Part shown: positions 9,114 through 17,750 of the stretch, in pieces
Layout of the letters: every line of letters starts with the position of its first letter
How positions within the stretch are numbered: the stretch's first letter is position 1
From: Magnetovibrio sp.
GTDB taxonomy: Bacteria; Pseudomonadota; Alphaproteobacteria; Rhodospirillales; Magnetovibrionaceae
Length of the DNA stretch: 64,000 nucleotides
Assembly (NCBI RefSeq): GCF_036568125.1
Contig: NZ_DATCTF010000004.1
Location: 1 to 64,000, forward strand
Direction: 5' to 3'
Made by a program: the position numbers and the translations under genes
The notes under the pieces: generated by a model
What the model saw: only the letters and a program-made list of their open reading frames with translations
What the model was told of the DNA's origin: nothing
Database searches by the model: none

Positions 9114-9465
9114 GCGTACAAAACTCGATCCGCAAGTTAAAGCGATGCCGCTTCAGGCCCCGCAAGAACTTGCCCACACGCCCCACCAGATTAAATTCGG
9201 TGGGCCGGTTGAAGTACCACAACAACTGTGCAAGTATTTCATCAACGCGTGCGGAGTTTGACGTATGAGTGACAAATAAATCAGATACATTTCGCGTCAA
9301 GTTCCCGTGTGACCCCAGGCTGCATTCCTTCATTGTTGAATGCTTTGTGATCTGCGTTTTTGTTTTATGAACAACGCTGATGCACCGTTTCCTGGGTTTT
9401 ATTGAACCTAATCTTTGGGTTCGAGTGCGCATTGCACATTTACACATCACACTGGAGAGTTTGCT
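9114..9465. other. Intergenic stretch between tRNA-Ala and the betaine transporter
   Basis: No gene can be supported in these 350 bases. A minus-strand open frame of 134 codons (9070-9474) crosses it, but it starts inside proX, runs through the terminator hairpin, has no ribosome-binding site and resembles nothing I know. The promoter of the ABC operon should lie near 9380-9450, although I see no convincing -35/-10 pair. A decayed element beside the tRNA remains possible. Confidence 0.5.
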
Positions 9466-10467
9466 ATGAAACATCTTTTATCTGGCGCCATGCTCTTAGC
9501 GGGCGTGCTGATGACCAGCCAGGCGAGTGCAGCGTGCGGCAAGGTCACCATTTCCGACATGAATTGGCCTTCCGCCAGCCTCATGGCAAATGTCGATAAA
9601 CTGATTTTGCATCACGGGTTCGGCTGCGACGCTGAATTGGTGCCCGGCGACACCATGCCGACCGGAACATCGATGATCGAAAAAGGTGAGCCCGATATTG
9701 CTCCGGAACTGTGGAGCAATTCCTTTGCCGACGCCTTGAACAAAGGCGTGGCTGAGAAGCGTTTACGCGTGGCCGGTGCGTCCTTGTCCGACGGTGGCGA
9801 AGAAGGCTTTTGGGTTCCCGAGTATCTGGTCAAGAAAGACCCCTCGCTTGCGACCATCGCAGGGATCAAGAAAAACGCCAAGATGTTCAAGCATCCCGAA
9901 GACCCCGATAAATCGGCATTCATCGGTTGCCCTGCGGGTTGGAACTGCCAAATCACCAGCGGGCATCTGTTTAAGGCGCTCAAGCTGGCGGACGCCGGCT
10001 TTGAATTGGTCGATCCGGGTTCGGCAGCTGGGCTCGATGGGTCCATTGCCAAAGCCTACGAGCGCCAACAGCCGTGGTTTGGTTATTACTGGGCACCGAC
10101 CGCGATCTTGGGCAAGTACAAAATGGTGAAAGTCGATTTTGGGGTCGGCGTCGACCTCAAGCATTGGCAAGATTGCATCAGTCAGGCTGAGTGCGCTGAT
10201 CCGAAACCAAGCATGTATCCATCGTCGCCCGTCAACACCGTCACGACGGAGAGCTTTGCGGAAAAATCACCCGAAGCCTACGCGTTTCTTACCAAGCGTG
10301 CGTTTACCAACGCAGCCATGAACGAACTGTTGGTGTGGGTGGAAGACAATCAGGCCGATGGCGAAACGTCGGCTGTGTATTTTTTGAAGAACCACCCTGC
10401 CCAGTGGACACCGTGGGTTTCCAAAGCCGTCGCCGCTAAAGTCAAAGCAGCCGTTTCCAACATGTAA
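9466..10467 (+). CDS. proX: Glycine betaine/proline ABC transporter, substrate-binding protein
   Basis: The 333-residue periplasmic protein binds a quaternary ammonium compatible solute and hands it to the ProW/ProV-type importer. A Sec signal peptide is clear, with a hydrophobic core and cleavage after ASAA near residue 20. The OpuAC fold is supported by VTISDMNWPSASLMA, the conserved GEPDIAPELW segment, and tryptophan-rich patches (QQPWFGYYWAPTA) that would form the aromatic ligand cage. I chose the ATG at 9466 because GGAGAG lies just before it and the signal peptide begins there. It is first in an operon with permease and ATPase genes. Exact ligand specificity is unknown. Confidence 0.93.
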   Translation: MKHLLSGAMLLAGVLMTSQASAACGKVTISDMNWPSASLMANVDKLILHHGFGCDAELVPGDTMPTGTSMIEKGEPDIAPELWSNSFADALNKGVAEKRLRVAGASLSDGGEEGFWVPEYLVKKDPSLATIAGIKKNAKMFKHPEDPDKSAFIGCPAGWNCQITSGHLFKALKLADAGFELVDPGSAAGLDGSIAKAYERQQPWFGYYWAPTAILGKYKMVKVDFGVGVDLKHWQDCISQAECADPKPSMYPSSPVNTVTTESFAEKSPEAYAFLTKRAFTNAAMNELLVWVEDNQADGETSAVYFLKNHPAQWTPWVSKAVAAKVKAAVSNM

Positions 10468-10473
10468 ATGACG

Positions 10474-10513
10474 AGCCCCCGATTTCGCTCAGGCGAGTTG
10501 GGGGCTTTTTTCT
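10474..10513 (+). terminator. Intercistronic terminator/attenuator in the betaine operon
   Basis: AGCCCCC (10474-10480) pairs with GGGGGCT (10500-10506), with a small inner GC hairpin, and is followed by TTTTTTCTTTTC. It lies 7 bp after the binding-protein stop codon and before the permease start. Partial termination here would give more binding protein than membrane components, a common arrangement in ABC importers. Confidence 0.85.
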
Positions 10514-10535
10514 TTTCTTGGAAAAGGTCGATGTC

Positions 10536-11435
10536 GTGGCAGAACAAACTTGGTTTTCTAAATTTCCGGAAATGGATCGCGCGGACCTGGTCGCTATACG
10601 CAAGACGATGGACGGCGCATATCGAGAATTTTCCAGATCGTACGGCGACGTCATCGAATCGTTATTCGATCCTCTGTTAACGATCTTGGTGTCGTTCGAG
10701 AAACTGTTGCTCGCCACGCCATGGTTCGTGGTCCTGGGTGTTTTGGTCGCCCTGACCTTTGGTGCGACCCGGTCCTACAAACATGCCGGCGGGGTTTTGG
10801 TGGCTTTTTTGCTGATCGGGTACTTCGGCATGTGGGACAACACCATGCGCACGCTGTCCATCATCACGGTGGCTACAATTCTGTCGATTTCGGTCGGCAT
10901 TCCCATCGGCATCGCCATGGCGCGGTCCGATCGCATGCAAGCCGTCGTCACGCCGATCTTGGACGTCATGCAAACGATGCCGGCCTTCGTGTACCTGGTC
11001 CCCGTGGTGATGCTGTTGGGTATCGGCAAAGTACCCGGCATTATTGCCGTGGTGATTTACGCCATCCCCCCCATCATTCGCCTGACCAATCTCGGCATCC
11101 GCTTGGTCGACCGAGAAGTCCTTGAGGCCGCGACCGCTTTTGGCGCCAACGAAACCCAACGGCTGTTCAACGTCCAGCTTCCGCTGGCGATGCCCAACAT
11201 CATGGCCGGTGTCAACCAGACCATTATGATGGCGCTGGCGATGGTCGTTATCGCCTCGATGATCGGCGTTAAAGGCTTGGGTCAACCGGTCTTGAAATCC
11301 ATCACCAATCAATACTTCACCATGGGATTGCTCAACGGTCTGGCGATTGTCGTCATCGCCATCATGTTCGATCGCGTATCCCAAGCCTATGCCAAGCGCA
11401 CCCAAAGACACCTCGGAGGTATGCACGGTGAGTGA
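10536..11435 (+). CDS. proW: Glycine betaine/proline ABC transporter permease
   Basis: This 299-residue inner-membrane protein has an N-terminal amphipathic region of about 50 residues and then about six membrane segments. The BPD-type permease signature for ATPase contact is in EAATAFGANETQRLFNVQLPLA, with DVMQTMPAFVYLVPVVMLLGIG also typical of ProW/OpuAB. I prefer the GTG at 10536, which has AAGG 8 bases upstream, over an in-frame TTG at 10518 that lies inside the terminator's pyrimidine tract. The end overlaps the ATPase gene by 8 bp. Confidence 0.92.
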   Translation: MAEQTWFSKFPEMDRADLVAIRKTMDGAYREFSRSYGDVIESLFDPLLTILVSFEKLLLATPWFVVLGVLVALTFGATRSYKHAGGVLVAFLLIGYFGMWDNTMRTLSIITVATILSISVGIPIGIAMARSDRMQAVVTPILDVMQTMPAFVYLVPVVMLLGIGKVPGIIAVVIYAIPPIIRLTNLGIRLVDREVLEAATAFGANETQRLFNVQLPLAMPNIMAGVNQTIMMALAMVVIASMIGVKGLGQPVLKSITNQYFTMGLLNGLAIVVIAIMFDRVSQAYAKRTQRHLGGMHGE

Positions 11436-12648
11436 CCCAATCGTTCGCATTGAAAATCTCTATAAGGTTTTTGGCGCCAATCCCAAAGACGTCATGCCGA
11501 TGGTGCGTGAAGGCCGGTCGAAAGACGACATCTTGGCTGAGACGGGCCACACTGTCGGCTTGAAAAATATCAACCTTGATATCGAAAAGGGCTCGATCTT
11601 CGTCATCATGGGGCTTTCAGGTTCAGGTAAATCGACGCTGATCCGTCACTTCAACCGCCTCATCGATCCGACAGAAGGGTCGATCTTCGTCGATGGCATC
11701 GATGTGATGAGCCTGTCGCAAAAAGAGTTGGAAAATTTCCGCCGTCACAAGATGTCGATGGTTTTTCAGCGCTTCGGGCTGTTGCCCCATCGCACCGTTT
11801 TGGAAAACGTTGCGTTCGGTTTAGCCATCCAAAACGTTTCCAAGGCCGAACGCAACGACAAGGCGCGCGAATGGCTGTCGACCGTCGGCCTAGAAGGTTA
11901 TGAAGACCAATATCCCGCCCAATTATCAGGGGGCCAGCAGCAGCGCGTCGGCTTGGCGCGCGCCTTGTGCACCGATCCTGAAATCCTTCTGATGGACGAA
12001 GCGTTTTCGGCGCTTGACCCTTTGATCCGTTCGGGTATGCAGGATCAGCTGATCGAGTTGCAGGATAAACTGCGCAAAACCATCATTTTTATCACCCACG
12101 ATCTGGACGAAGCGTTGCGCCTGGGCGACCGTATCGCGATCTTGAAAGATGGCGTGCTGTCGCAAGTTGGCCGTCCGGAAGAGATACTCCTGGAACCTGC
12201 AGACGATTACGTGGAAGCGTTCGTGCGCGACGTCAACCGCGCCCGCGTTTTATCCGTCGATGTGGTGATGCAGCCTCCCGTCAACCGCTTGACCACCGCA
12301 AACATCGACGAAGCGCTCAAGAAGATGCGCGGCTGGGATGACGATTACGCCTATGTCTTTCATGGCGACGAGTACAAAGGCGTGGTCACGCAAGAAGCAC
12401 TGGAAGAGGCTTGTGGGCTGCCGGGTACGAACCCCTCGCTCCACGATATGGCTCAAGAGGGGCCTTCGCTTCAACCCGACACCGTATTGCAAGACGCCCT
12501 TCCCGCCACGCTAACTTCGGATTACCCCGTACCGATTGTCAGCGAGGACGGGGAATACCAAGGCACGTTGTCGAAAAATGACATGATCGACGTGCTGGCC
12601 AATAGCAATGAAACTTCTCCAGATGGGAACAGTTCCACTGCGGCCTGA
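11428..12648 (+). CDS. proV: Glycine betaine/proline ABC transporter ATP-binding protein
   Basis: The 406-residue ATPase powers the importer. Walker A is GLSGSGKST, the Q-loop region is MVFQRFGLLPH, the signature is LSGGQQQR and Walker B is ILLMDEAFSALD, followed by the H-loop in FITHDLDEA. After about residue 270 two CBS-like repeats follow (VVMQPPVNRLTTANIDEALKK... and VLQDALPATLTSDYPVPIV...), which in OpuA/ProV sense ionic strength or nucleotides. The start is GTG 11428, with GGAGG 10 bases before and overlap with proW. An internal ATG-started longer frame is rejected because it lies wholly in proW. Confidence 0.95.
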   Translation: MSDPIVRIENLYKVFGANPKDVMPMVREGRSKDDILAETGHTVGLKNINLDIEKGSIFVIMGLSGSGKSTLIRHFNRLIDPTEGSIFVDGIDVMSLSQKELENFRRHKMSMVFQRFGLLPHRTVLENVAFGLAIQNVSKAERNDKAREWLSTVGLEGYEDQYPAQLSGGQQQRVGLARALCTDPEILLMDEAFSALDPLIRSGMQDQLIELQDKLRKTIIFITHDLDEALRLGDRIAILKDGVLSQVGRPEEILLEPADDYVEAFVRDVNRARVLSVDVVMQPPVNRLTTANIDEALKKMRGWDDDYAYVFHGDEYKGVVTQEALEEACGLPGTNPSLHDMAQEGPSLQPDTVLQDALPATLTSDYPVPIVSEDGEYQGTLSKNDMIDVLANSNETSPDGNSSTAA

Positions 12649-12701
12649 TCCTGCCTGGCTAAGTTGATCTGCAAGCCTATGATTTTTCGTCCGCAGCGTT
12701 C

Positions 12702-13319
12702 CTACGCGTTCGCGCTAAACAGCAATTCGATGTAATTGCGATAGTGGCCAAGTTGCTGCATGATGATCGCCGGGTCTTTCCATGTTTGCGACAAGATGAA
12801 CGCGCCTTCGAATATACCCAGAAGCATATCCGTGAGTTCATCGGCACTGACCGGATATCGTGGCGGATGTGCGTCTATAATCGCCGTAAATTTGGGTTCG
12901 AGACGTTCACGCCAGTACGCGAATGCGCCAGTTATATGGCCAAGGGTTTCATCGTCAAACAATCCCGCTTCGTAGCAAAAAGACGCGTATAGGCAGCCGG
13001 GAAACGGTTCCGTCAAACCCGCCATTTCTTCCCTGAATAGTCCGACCAAAATCAAAATTTGCTGCAACGGGTCGCGCGACAATCCTTCGGCCCGTGCCAG
13101 GTCGCCATCCAGATGCTCCGCGTCCAGTCGTGCGTAACGCGCGACCAATGCGGAGGCCAATTCTGATTTTGCTTTAAAGTGATAAAAAAACGTGCCTTTG
13201 GTGATGCCTGCGCCTTCGATGACGCTGTCGACCGATGTAGCGGAAAACCCTTGCTGTAAAATCAGCGCCTGGGCGGCGTTCATGATGTTTTCACGTGTTT
13301 GGTTGCCGTTGCGGGCCAT
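12702..13319 (-). CDS. TetR-family transcriptional regulator
   Basis: The 205-residue repressor has the N-terminal TetR helix-turn-helix: TRENIMNAAQALILQQGF leads into GITKGTFFYHFKAKSELASALV. The remaining 140 residues form the ligand-binding helical domain, including a PGCLYASFCYEAGLFDD segment whose two Cys could make it redox- or electrophile-responsive, which is inference. ATG 13319 is preferred over GTG 13325 because of a GGAG 7 bases upstream. It is divergent from the methyltransferase gene across 215 bp that hold two palindromes, making that gene its likely target. Confidence 0.9.
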   Translation of the reverse strand: MARNGNQTRENIMNAAQALILQQGFSATSVDSVIEGAGITKGTFFYHFKAKSELASALVARYARLDAEHLDGDLARAEGLSRDPLQQILILVGLFREEMAGLTEPFPGCLYASFCYEAGLFDDETLGHITGAFAYWRERLEPKFTAIIDAHPPRYPVSADELTDMLLGIFEGAFILSQTWKDPAIIMQQLGHYRNYIELLFSANA

Positions 13320-13353
13320 GGGCACTCTCCGTCTGATCGATCTTTCATACTAC

Positions 13354-13363
13354 ACTAATTAGT
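13354..13363. promoter_or_regulatory. Palindrome upstream of the TetR gene
   Basis: ACTAATTAGT is a perfect 10-bp palindrome, with flanking TAC and AC extending the symmetry imperfectly. It is 35 bp before the tetR-type start codon. It could be an autoregulatory operator, but such AT-rich palindromes also arise by chance. Confidence 0.4.
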
Positions 13364-13492
13364 ACATAACAAACTTGGCCGCAACGTCTGTGGCCGAATG
13401 TTGCGCAGCAATTGTTATAATTCAATACGCTAGATATTTACATTTCGCCATATCGTTACGCGATAAGGACTATTGACGCATTAAATGACTAT

Positions 13493-13526
13493 CCTTATTT
13501 ATACCAACTGGTCAGTATAAATAAGG
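13493..13526. promoter_or_regulatory. Perfect 12-bp inverted repeat covering the methyltransferase RBS
   Basis: CCTTATTTATAC (13493-13504) and its exact complement (13515-13526) flank CAACTGGTCA. The right arm includes part of the AAGGAG ribosome-binding site, and the ATG follows at 13535. The core ACCAACTGGTCAGT looks like a TetR-family half-site pair. Repressor binding here would block transcription; as RNA the hairpin could also hide the ribosome-binding site. Confidence 0.75.
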
Positions 13527-13534
13527 AGATCGTT

Positions 13535-14626
13535 ATGTGCCTCGACCACACCATATCCATTGCCTCCGCACAGGATGCGAACGACTTTGAAACCCGTTTT
13601 GTCGCTACGCTGAACAGCGGGGCAATGTGTTTGATGACGTCCATCGGACACCGTGCCGGACTGTTCGACGCCATGGCCGAAACCGGCCCGGCCACCAGCG
13701 ACACCATTGCAACGACGGCAGGCCTGCAGGAACGCTATGTGCGTGAATGGTTGGGCGCCATGGTCACTGGACGGTTTGTTGCGTTTGACGCCCAAACACG
13801 CACCTATCATCTGCCTGCTGAGCACGCTGCATGCCTGACGCGCGCCAGTACGCCCGGCAATCTGGCGACCTATGCTCAGTACATCCCGTTGTTGGGACAA
13901 GTTGAAGACGAGTTGCTCGGCTGTTTCGCCAATGGCGGTGGCGTACCCTACGCACGATATCCACGCTTTCACGAAGTGATGGCCGAAGACAGTGGTCAAA
14001 CCGTGTTGCCCGCACTCATCGATGACATTTTGCCCCTGGCGCCGGGCTTAGTTGAGCGCTTAGAAAACGGTATCGAGGTTCTTGATGTTGGGTGCGGTCG
14101 CGGGCGAGCGATCAATCTATTGGCCAAGCGTTTTGCCAACAGCTCATTCCTCGGCATTGATCTCAGCACCGAAGCCGTTCGCTATGCGCAATACGAAGCA
14201 GATGCCCAAGGGTTGACCAACGCACGCTTTCTCGCCCGCGATTTGAGCTCTTTCGATCACGACGCTGAAGTCGAGCGCTTCGATCTGGTACTGACCTTCG
14301 ACGCCATTCATGACCAGGCCGATCCGGCGCGGGTGCTCAGGGGCATTCACAGGACCTTAAAAAAGGACGGGGTGTATCTTGCCCAAGACATCAAGGGCTC
14401 AAGTCAGGTCGAGGGCAACGTCGAGCATCCAATCGGTCCCTTGCTCTACACCATGTCGACCATGCATTGCATGACCGTTTCCTTGGCCCAAGGCGGTGCT
14501 GGACTTGGCGCTATGTGGGGGCGTGAACTGGCGGAAAGCATGTTCAAAGATGCCGGCTTCCGTACAGTCGCAGTGCATGAATTGGATCACGACATCCAAA
14601 ACAACTACTATGTCTGCCTGGTGTAA
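13535..14626 (+). CDS. Class I SAM-dependent methyltransferase
   Basis: The 363-residue protein has an N-terminal winged-helix-like dimerisation region (GLQERYVREWLGAMV, as in small-molecule O-methyltransferases) and a C-terminal Rossmann methyltransferase domain. Motif I is EVLDVGCGRGRAINLL, the acidic end of strand 2 is FLGIDLS, and motif IV is DLVLTFDAIHDQADP. The closest named relatives I know of are uncharacterised methyltransferases with this architecture. The substrate is unknown. AAGGAG lies 8-13 bases before the ATG. It faces a TetR-type gene and probably answers to its inducer. Confidence 0.87.
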   Translation: MCLDHTISIASAQDANDFETRFVATLNSGAMCLMTSIGHRAGLFDAMAETGPATSDTIATTAGLQERYVREWLGAMVTGRFVAFDAQTRTYHLPAEHAACLTRASTPGNLATYAQYIPLLGQVEDELLGCFANGGGVPYARYPRFHEVMAEDSGQTVLPALIDDILPLAPGLVERLENGIEVLDVGCGRGRAINLLAKRFANSSFLGIDLSTEAVRYAQYEADAQGLTNARFLARDLSSFDHDAEVERFDLVLTFDAIHDQADPARVLRGIHRTLKKDGVYLAQDIKGSSQVEGNVEHPIGPLLYTMSTMHCMTVSLAQGGAGLGAMWGRELAESMFKDAGFRTVAVHELDHDIQNNYYVCLV

Positions 14627-14647
14627 AACCGATCTGCGGACTGATTA

Positions 14648-14694
14648 CCCCCTTCAAGCGGCGTAGCTTTAAGGCGCGGCTTGAGGGGGGGGGG
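14648..14694. terminator. Hairpin with G10 tract between convergent genes
   Basis: CCCCCTTCAAGC (14648-14659) pairs with GCTTGAGGGGGG (about 14680-14690) around a 20-base loop, and the right arm runs on into ten consecutive G (14685-14694). It lies between the stops of two converging genes. There is no U tract, so it is a weak candidate for a bidirectional terminator. Confidence 0.4.
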
Positions 14695-14703
14695 AGATCC
14701 CCG

Positions 14704-16119
14704 TCATGACACCAGCGGCTTATGGACACAAACCCGGTTACGGCCCTTTTGCTTAGCGTCATAGAGCGCACTGTCCGCATATCCGATCAAACGCTTGATG
14801 TCTTCGGTGCGGCCCAACTGGGCGACGCCAAAGCTGGCGGTGATGGTCCCGACCTCGCTAAGATGCAGTTGTTCCAACTGCTGACGCAAATTTTCCGCCA
14901 AGCTTTCGGCGCCTTTCAGATCGGTTTCCGGACAAAGGATCAAGAACTCCTCTCCGCCCCATCGGCCGAGCACATCGTGCTTGCGAATACTCGCTTGAAC
15001 CAACGCACTGGCGGCGACCAGCACTCGATCGCCGGTTTGATGGCCATGCATGTCGTTGACCTGTTTGAAATTATCCAAGTCGAACATCACCACTGACAAA
15101 TCACGGCCATACCGCCTTGAGCGTTCAAACTCCTGATCCAGCAAAGCATCCGTTTTCAGGCGGTTGTACACCCCGGTCAAAGGATCGGTTTGCGACAGAT
15201 ATTCAAGTTCGATGTTTTTCGCTTTTAGTTGTTTATTGAATCGTCTTTGCAGCATGTATCGATAGAGCAGGAAAACAAACAACACCCCTGCGCCACCGAG
15301 AACACTCCACAACATGCGCCAATTGGTGCCGTGTTCAAACCGTACCGTGAACCAGCGCTGAAAGATTTCGTTGCGCTCCACCGGGCTCACCGCGTCGAGG
15401 GCTTTTTGTAACACGAACAGCAATTGCGGATCATCGTTGCGAACACCGACACGCAACTTGTGAACGAACTCGGTTTGACCGGCGATCTTCAAATTGCTCA
15501 AGCCCAGCGCCTGCATGTGATGGGTGACAATCAGCAGAGAATCCACCGTGGCAAACAACTCGCCGTTCGACACCCGCCTTAAGGCCTCGTCAAGATTGTC
15601 CACATAGACCAGACGCACATTGGGATAATTGGTGCGAATGTGGGATTCGTAGACATAACCTTTGACAACGCCCAACGTTTGACCGCTCAAGGCCTTGAAG
15701 CCATTGAGATACACAACGTCTTCGTGCGCTACCAAAACCACGGTGGCATCCAGATAGGACTCTGTGAAATTCAAAAACTCCTGACGCTCGGGCGTTTTGT
15801 TGAGCAACGACAAGATGTCGCACTTGCGCGATTTGGAGAAATCCAACGACTCGTTCCACGTTTTGGTCGCGACCAATTCAATCGGAATGCCGATTTTCTT
15901 TGAAACGAGCGCCATAAAATCAGCAGCCAGACCGACATGCTGTCCATGCTCATCAATGCTTTCGTAGGGCATCCAAGCAGGATCAACGCACATTTTGATT
16001 TGGCTTTTCGTCGCCAAATAAGCTTTTTCTTCCGGACTGAAATCGGTGGATTGGGCATGCGCAGCTTTAAACGCCACCATAAAGGAAAGCACGAGCAAAA
16101 GGATTGACCCTATACGCAC
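14704..16119 (-). CDS. Diguanylate cyclase with periplasmic solute-binding sensor domain
   Basis: The 471-residue protein starts with a signal anchor (ILLLVLSFMVAF), then a bacterial extracellular solute-binding family 3 domain (about residues 30-260; IKMCVDPAWMPYESID and GLAADFMALVSKKIGI are typical), a membrane helix near 275-295 and a GGDEF domain. The active site is RWGGEEFLIL, and RKHD five residues before it is an intact inhibitory I-site. It should make c-di-GMP in response to a periplasmic ligand, perhaps an amino acid. GTG 16119 with GGAAAGG upstream is preferred; a longer frame reads through a Shine-Dalgarno and lacks a signal sequence. Confidence 0.92.
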   Translation of the reverse strand: MRIGSILLLVLSFMVAFKAAHAQSTDFSPEEKAYLATKSQIKMCVDPAWMPYESIDEHGQHVGLAADFMALVSKKIGIPIELVATKTWNESLDFSKSRKCDILSLLNKTPERQEFLNFTESYLDATVVLVAHEDVVYLNGFKALSGQTLGVVKGYVYESHIRTNYPNVRLVYVDNLDEALRRVSNGELFATVDSLLIVTHHMQALGLSNLKIAGQTEFVHKLRVGVRNDDPQLLFVLQKALDAVSPVERNEIFQRWFTVRFEHGTNWRMLWSVLGGAGVLFVFLLYRYMLQRRFNKQLKAKNIELEYLSQTDPLTGVYNRLKTDALLDQEFERSRRYGRDLSVVMFDLDNFKQVNDMHGHQTGDRVLVAASALVQASIRKHDVLGRWGGEEFLILCPETDLKGAESLAENLRQQLEQLHLSEVGTITASFGVAQLGRTEDIKRLIGYADSALYDAKQKGRNRVCVHKPLVS

Positions 16120-16251
16120 AGATAACCTTTCCCGAGCTAGAACGCGCCGAGCATGCGCGCATGAATGAAAAAACCGATTTCGACTATAGCCGATTCCTCG
16201 GCACTGCAATATTCAATCGTTCATCACTTGCGCGGGTTTTCCCGCAAAGCG

Positions 16252-17499
16252 TTAACCTTTGCGAACATTTTCCACGAAATTGTCGGCTTTCTCGGTCAGG
16301 ACGCCCATTTGACGGGCCAGATCGTCAACCGTCGCGAGCATTTCGTGCGCAGCAAGGCCGGTCTCTTCAATTGCCTTTCCAACATCGCGGATATACGCGA
16401 GCGATTGGCCCGTGGCATCCGATGTTTCGCGCGCATTCACCGAAATATCTGAAATCGTTTCGTTTTGCTCCTCAGCTGCCCGCGTCACATCTCCGGCAAT
16501 CGAGTTGATTTCATCGATCGCGGAGCTGACTGCGACCATCGCGTCACGCGCGCGCATGCCTGCGCCGCGAATGTTGTCGATGTGCGCAGTGATTTCATCG
16601 GTCGCCTTGGCGGTTTGATTGGCAAGGTTCTTGACCTCACCGGCAACCACCGCGAAACCTTTGCCAGCACTGCCCGCGCGGGCAGCCTCGATGGTGGCAT
16701 TGAGCGCAAGCATGTTGGTTTGGTCTGCGATATCGATAATCAAACCAGCAACACTTTCGATCCGTGCGGTCGCCTCGCCCAATTCAGCCACCAAGGCATC
16801 AGCTTGGCTGACCCGCTCAACGGCGTGTTGAGACATCTCGCTGGAACGACGCATACGTGAACTTAGGTCGCGTACCGTCTTGGCCATGCTTTCCGCAGCC
16901 TGCGCCACCGCATCGACACCTTGGGTGGCGGCATCGGACAGTTCGATGGCGGATTGAGCCTTGCTTAAGCTCTGCTCGGCGCTTTCGCCCATGGCGCGGG
17001 CGGCCTTTTGTAGGGATGCCGTATCTTTTTGCGCACCCGACATGGCCCCCTTGACGCCCGCCTCAAAGTCGTAGGCGAGCGCTTCTCGCTCTTCGGCTTT
17101 TTCCTCGTTTATACGCTGAGCTTCTTCAACCTGACGACGCTCCAATTCTCGCTTTTTATCGGCGTGATCGCGAAGCACCGCTATAGCGCGCGCAATGTCG
17201 CCAAAAACATCGTCGTTTTCAGAGCACGGTATTTCATCGACCGCGCGTTCATCGGCCAAGTCCTGGATGGCGTCTTTCATCGCCGTCAGCCGTCGGCCAA
17301 TTTGCAGGCGTGCCAAGACGATGTTGAATGCGCCGAGCGCGATGCCGCAAGCGATGGTCGCCGCGAACACCACTGGACGCAAGGCGATCTCTTGCGGCAC
17401 GCCTAAGATAAGCATGAAAGGCGGGAAGATCAGACCCACCATCACCCCAAGCCCGACCATCATCAGACCCAGTCTGGTAAATTCATTGCGTGCGCTCAT
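16252..17499 (-). CDS. Methyl-accepting chemotaxis protein without periplasmic domain
   Basis: Two adjacent membrane segments (about residues 10-33 and 40-63) are separated by only a few residues, so there is no sensory loop. A HAMP-like region follows (LTAMKDAIQDLADER... DDVFGDIARAIAVLRDHADKKRELE). A long coiled coil then carries the MCP signalling tip, with FAVVAGEVKNLANQTAKATDEI near residue 285. The 415-residue length fits. Such receptors sense membrane or cytoplasmic cues. It ends at a KG C-terminus with no CheR-tethering pentapeptide. The neighbour downstream is the diguanylate cyclase, which suggests but does not prove a shared behavioural role. Confidence 0.95.
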   Translation of the reverse strand: MSARNEFTRLGLMMVGLGVMVGLIFPPFMLILGVPQEIALRPVVFAATIACGIALGAFNIVLARLQIGRRLTAMKDAIQDLADERAVDEIPCSENDDVFGDIARAIAVLRDHADKKRELERRQVEEAQRINEEKAEEREALAYDFEAGVKGAMSGAQKDTASLQKAARAMGESAEQSLSKAQSAIELSDAATQGVDAVAQAAESMAKTVRDLSSRMRRSSEMSQHAVERVSQADALVAELGEATARIESVAGLIIDIADQTNMLALNATIEAARAGSAGKGFAVVAGEVKNLANQTAKATDEITAHIDNIRGAGMRARDAMVAVSSAIDEINSIAGDVTRAAEEQNETISDISVNARETSDATGQSLAYIRDVGKAIEETGLAAHEMLATVDDLARQMGVLTEKADNFVENVRKG

Positions 17500-17750
17500 G
17501 GAAACATTATTCCCCCCGGATTTCGTCGCTCATTTTAACACCGAGTGCGTCAAAAAATTTCACAATCCTACCTTTAGCCTCAGCACGGCTTATATTTCGG
17601 TTTACTCCCTAAGCAAACCTAGAGGCAATCTAAGAAAGCGCATTTTCATTGCGGTCTGATCCCTCACAATTTCCTCCCCGATCTTTTAACGTCACAACAT
17701 ACGCCCTGGGCCGTCATCCCCTATGCAACCTCAGACGAGAAGGTAAGCAT

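Noticed and set aside
10677..11450. 257-codon minus-strand frame opposite the betaine permease
   Set aside because: His/Asp/Gly-rich translation typical of an antisense frame of a membrane protein gene; the permease on the plus strand is clear.
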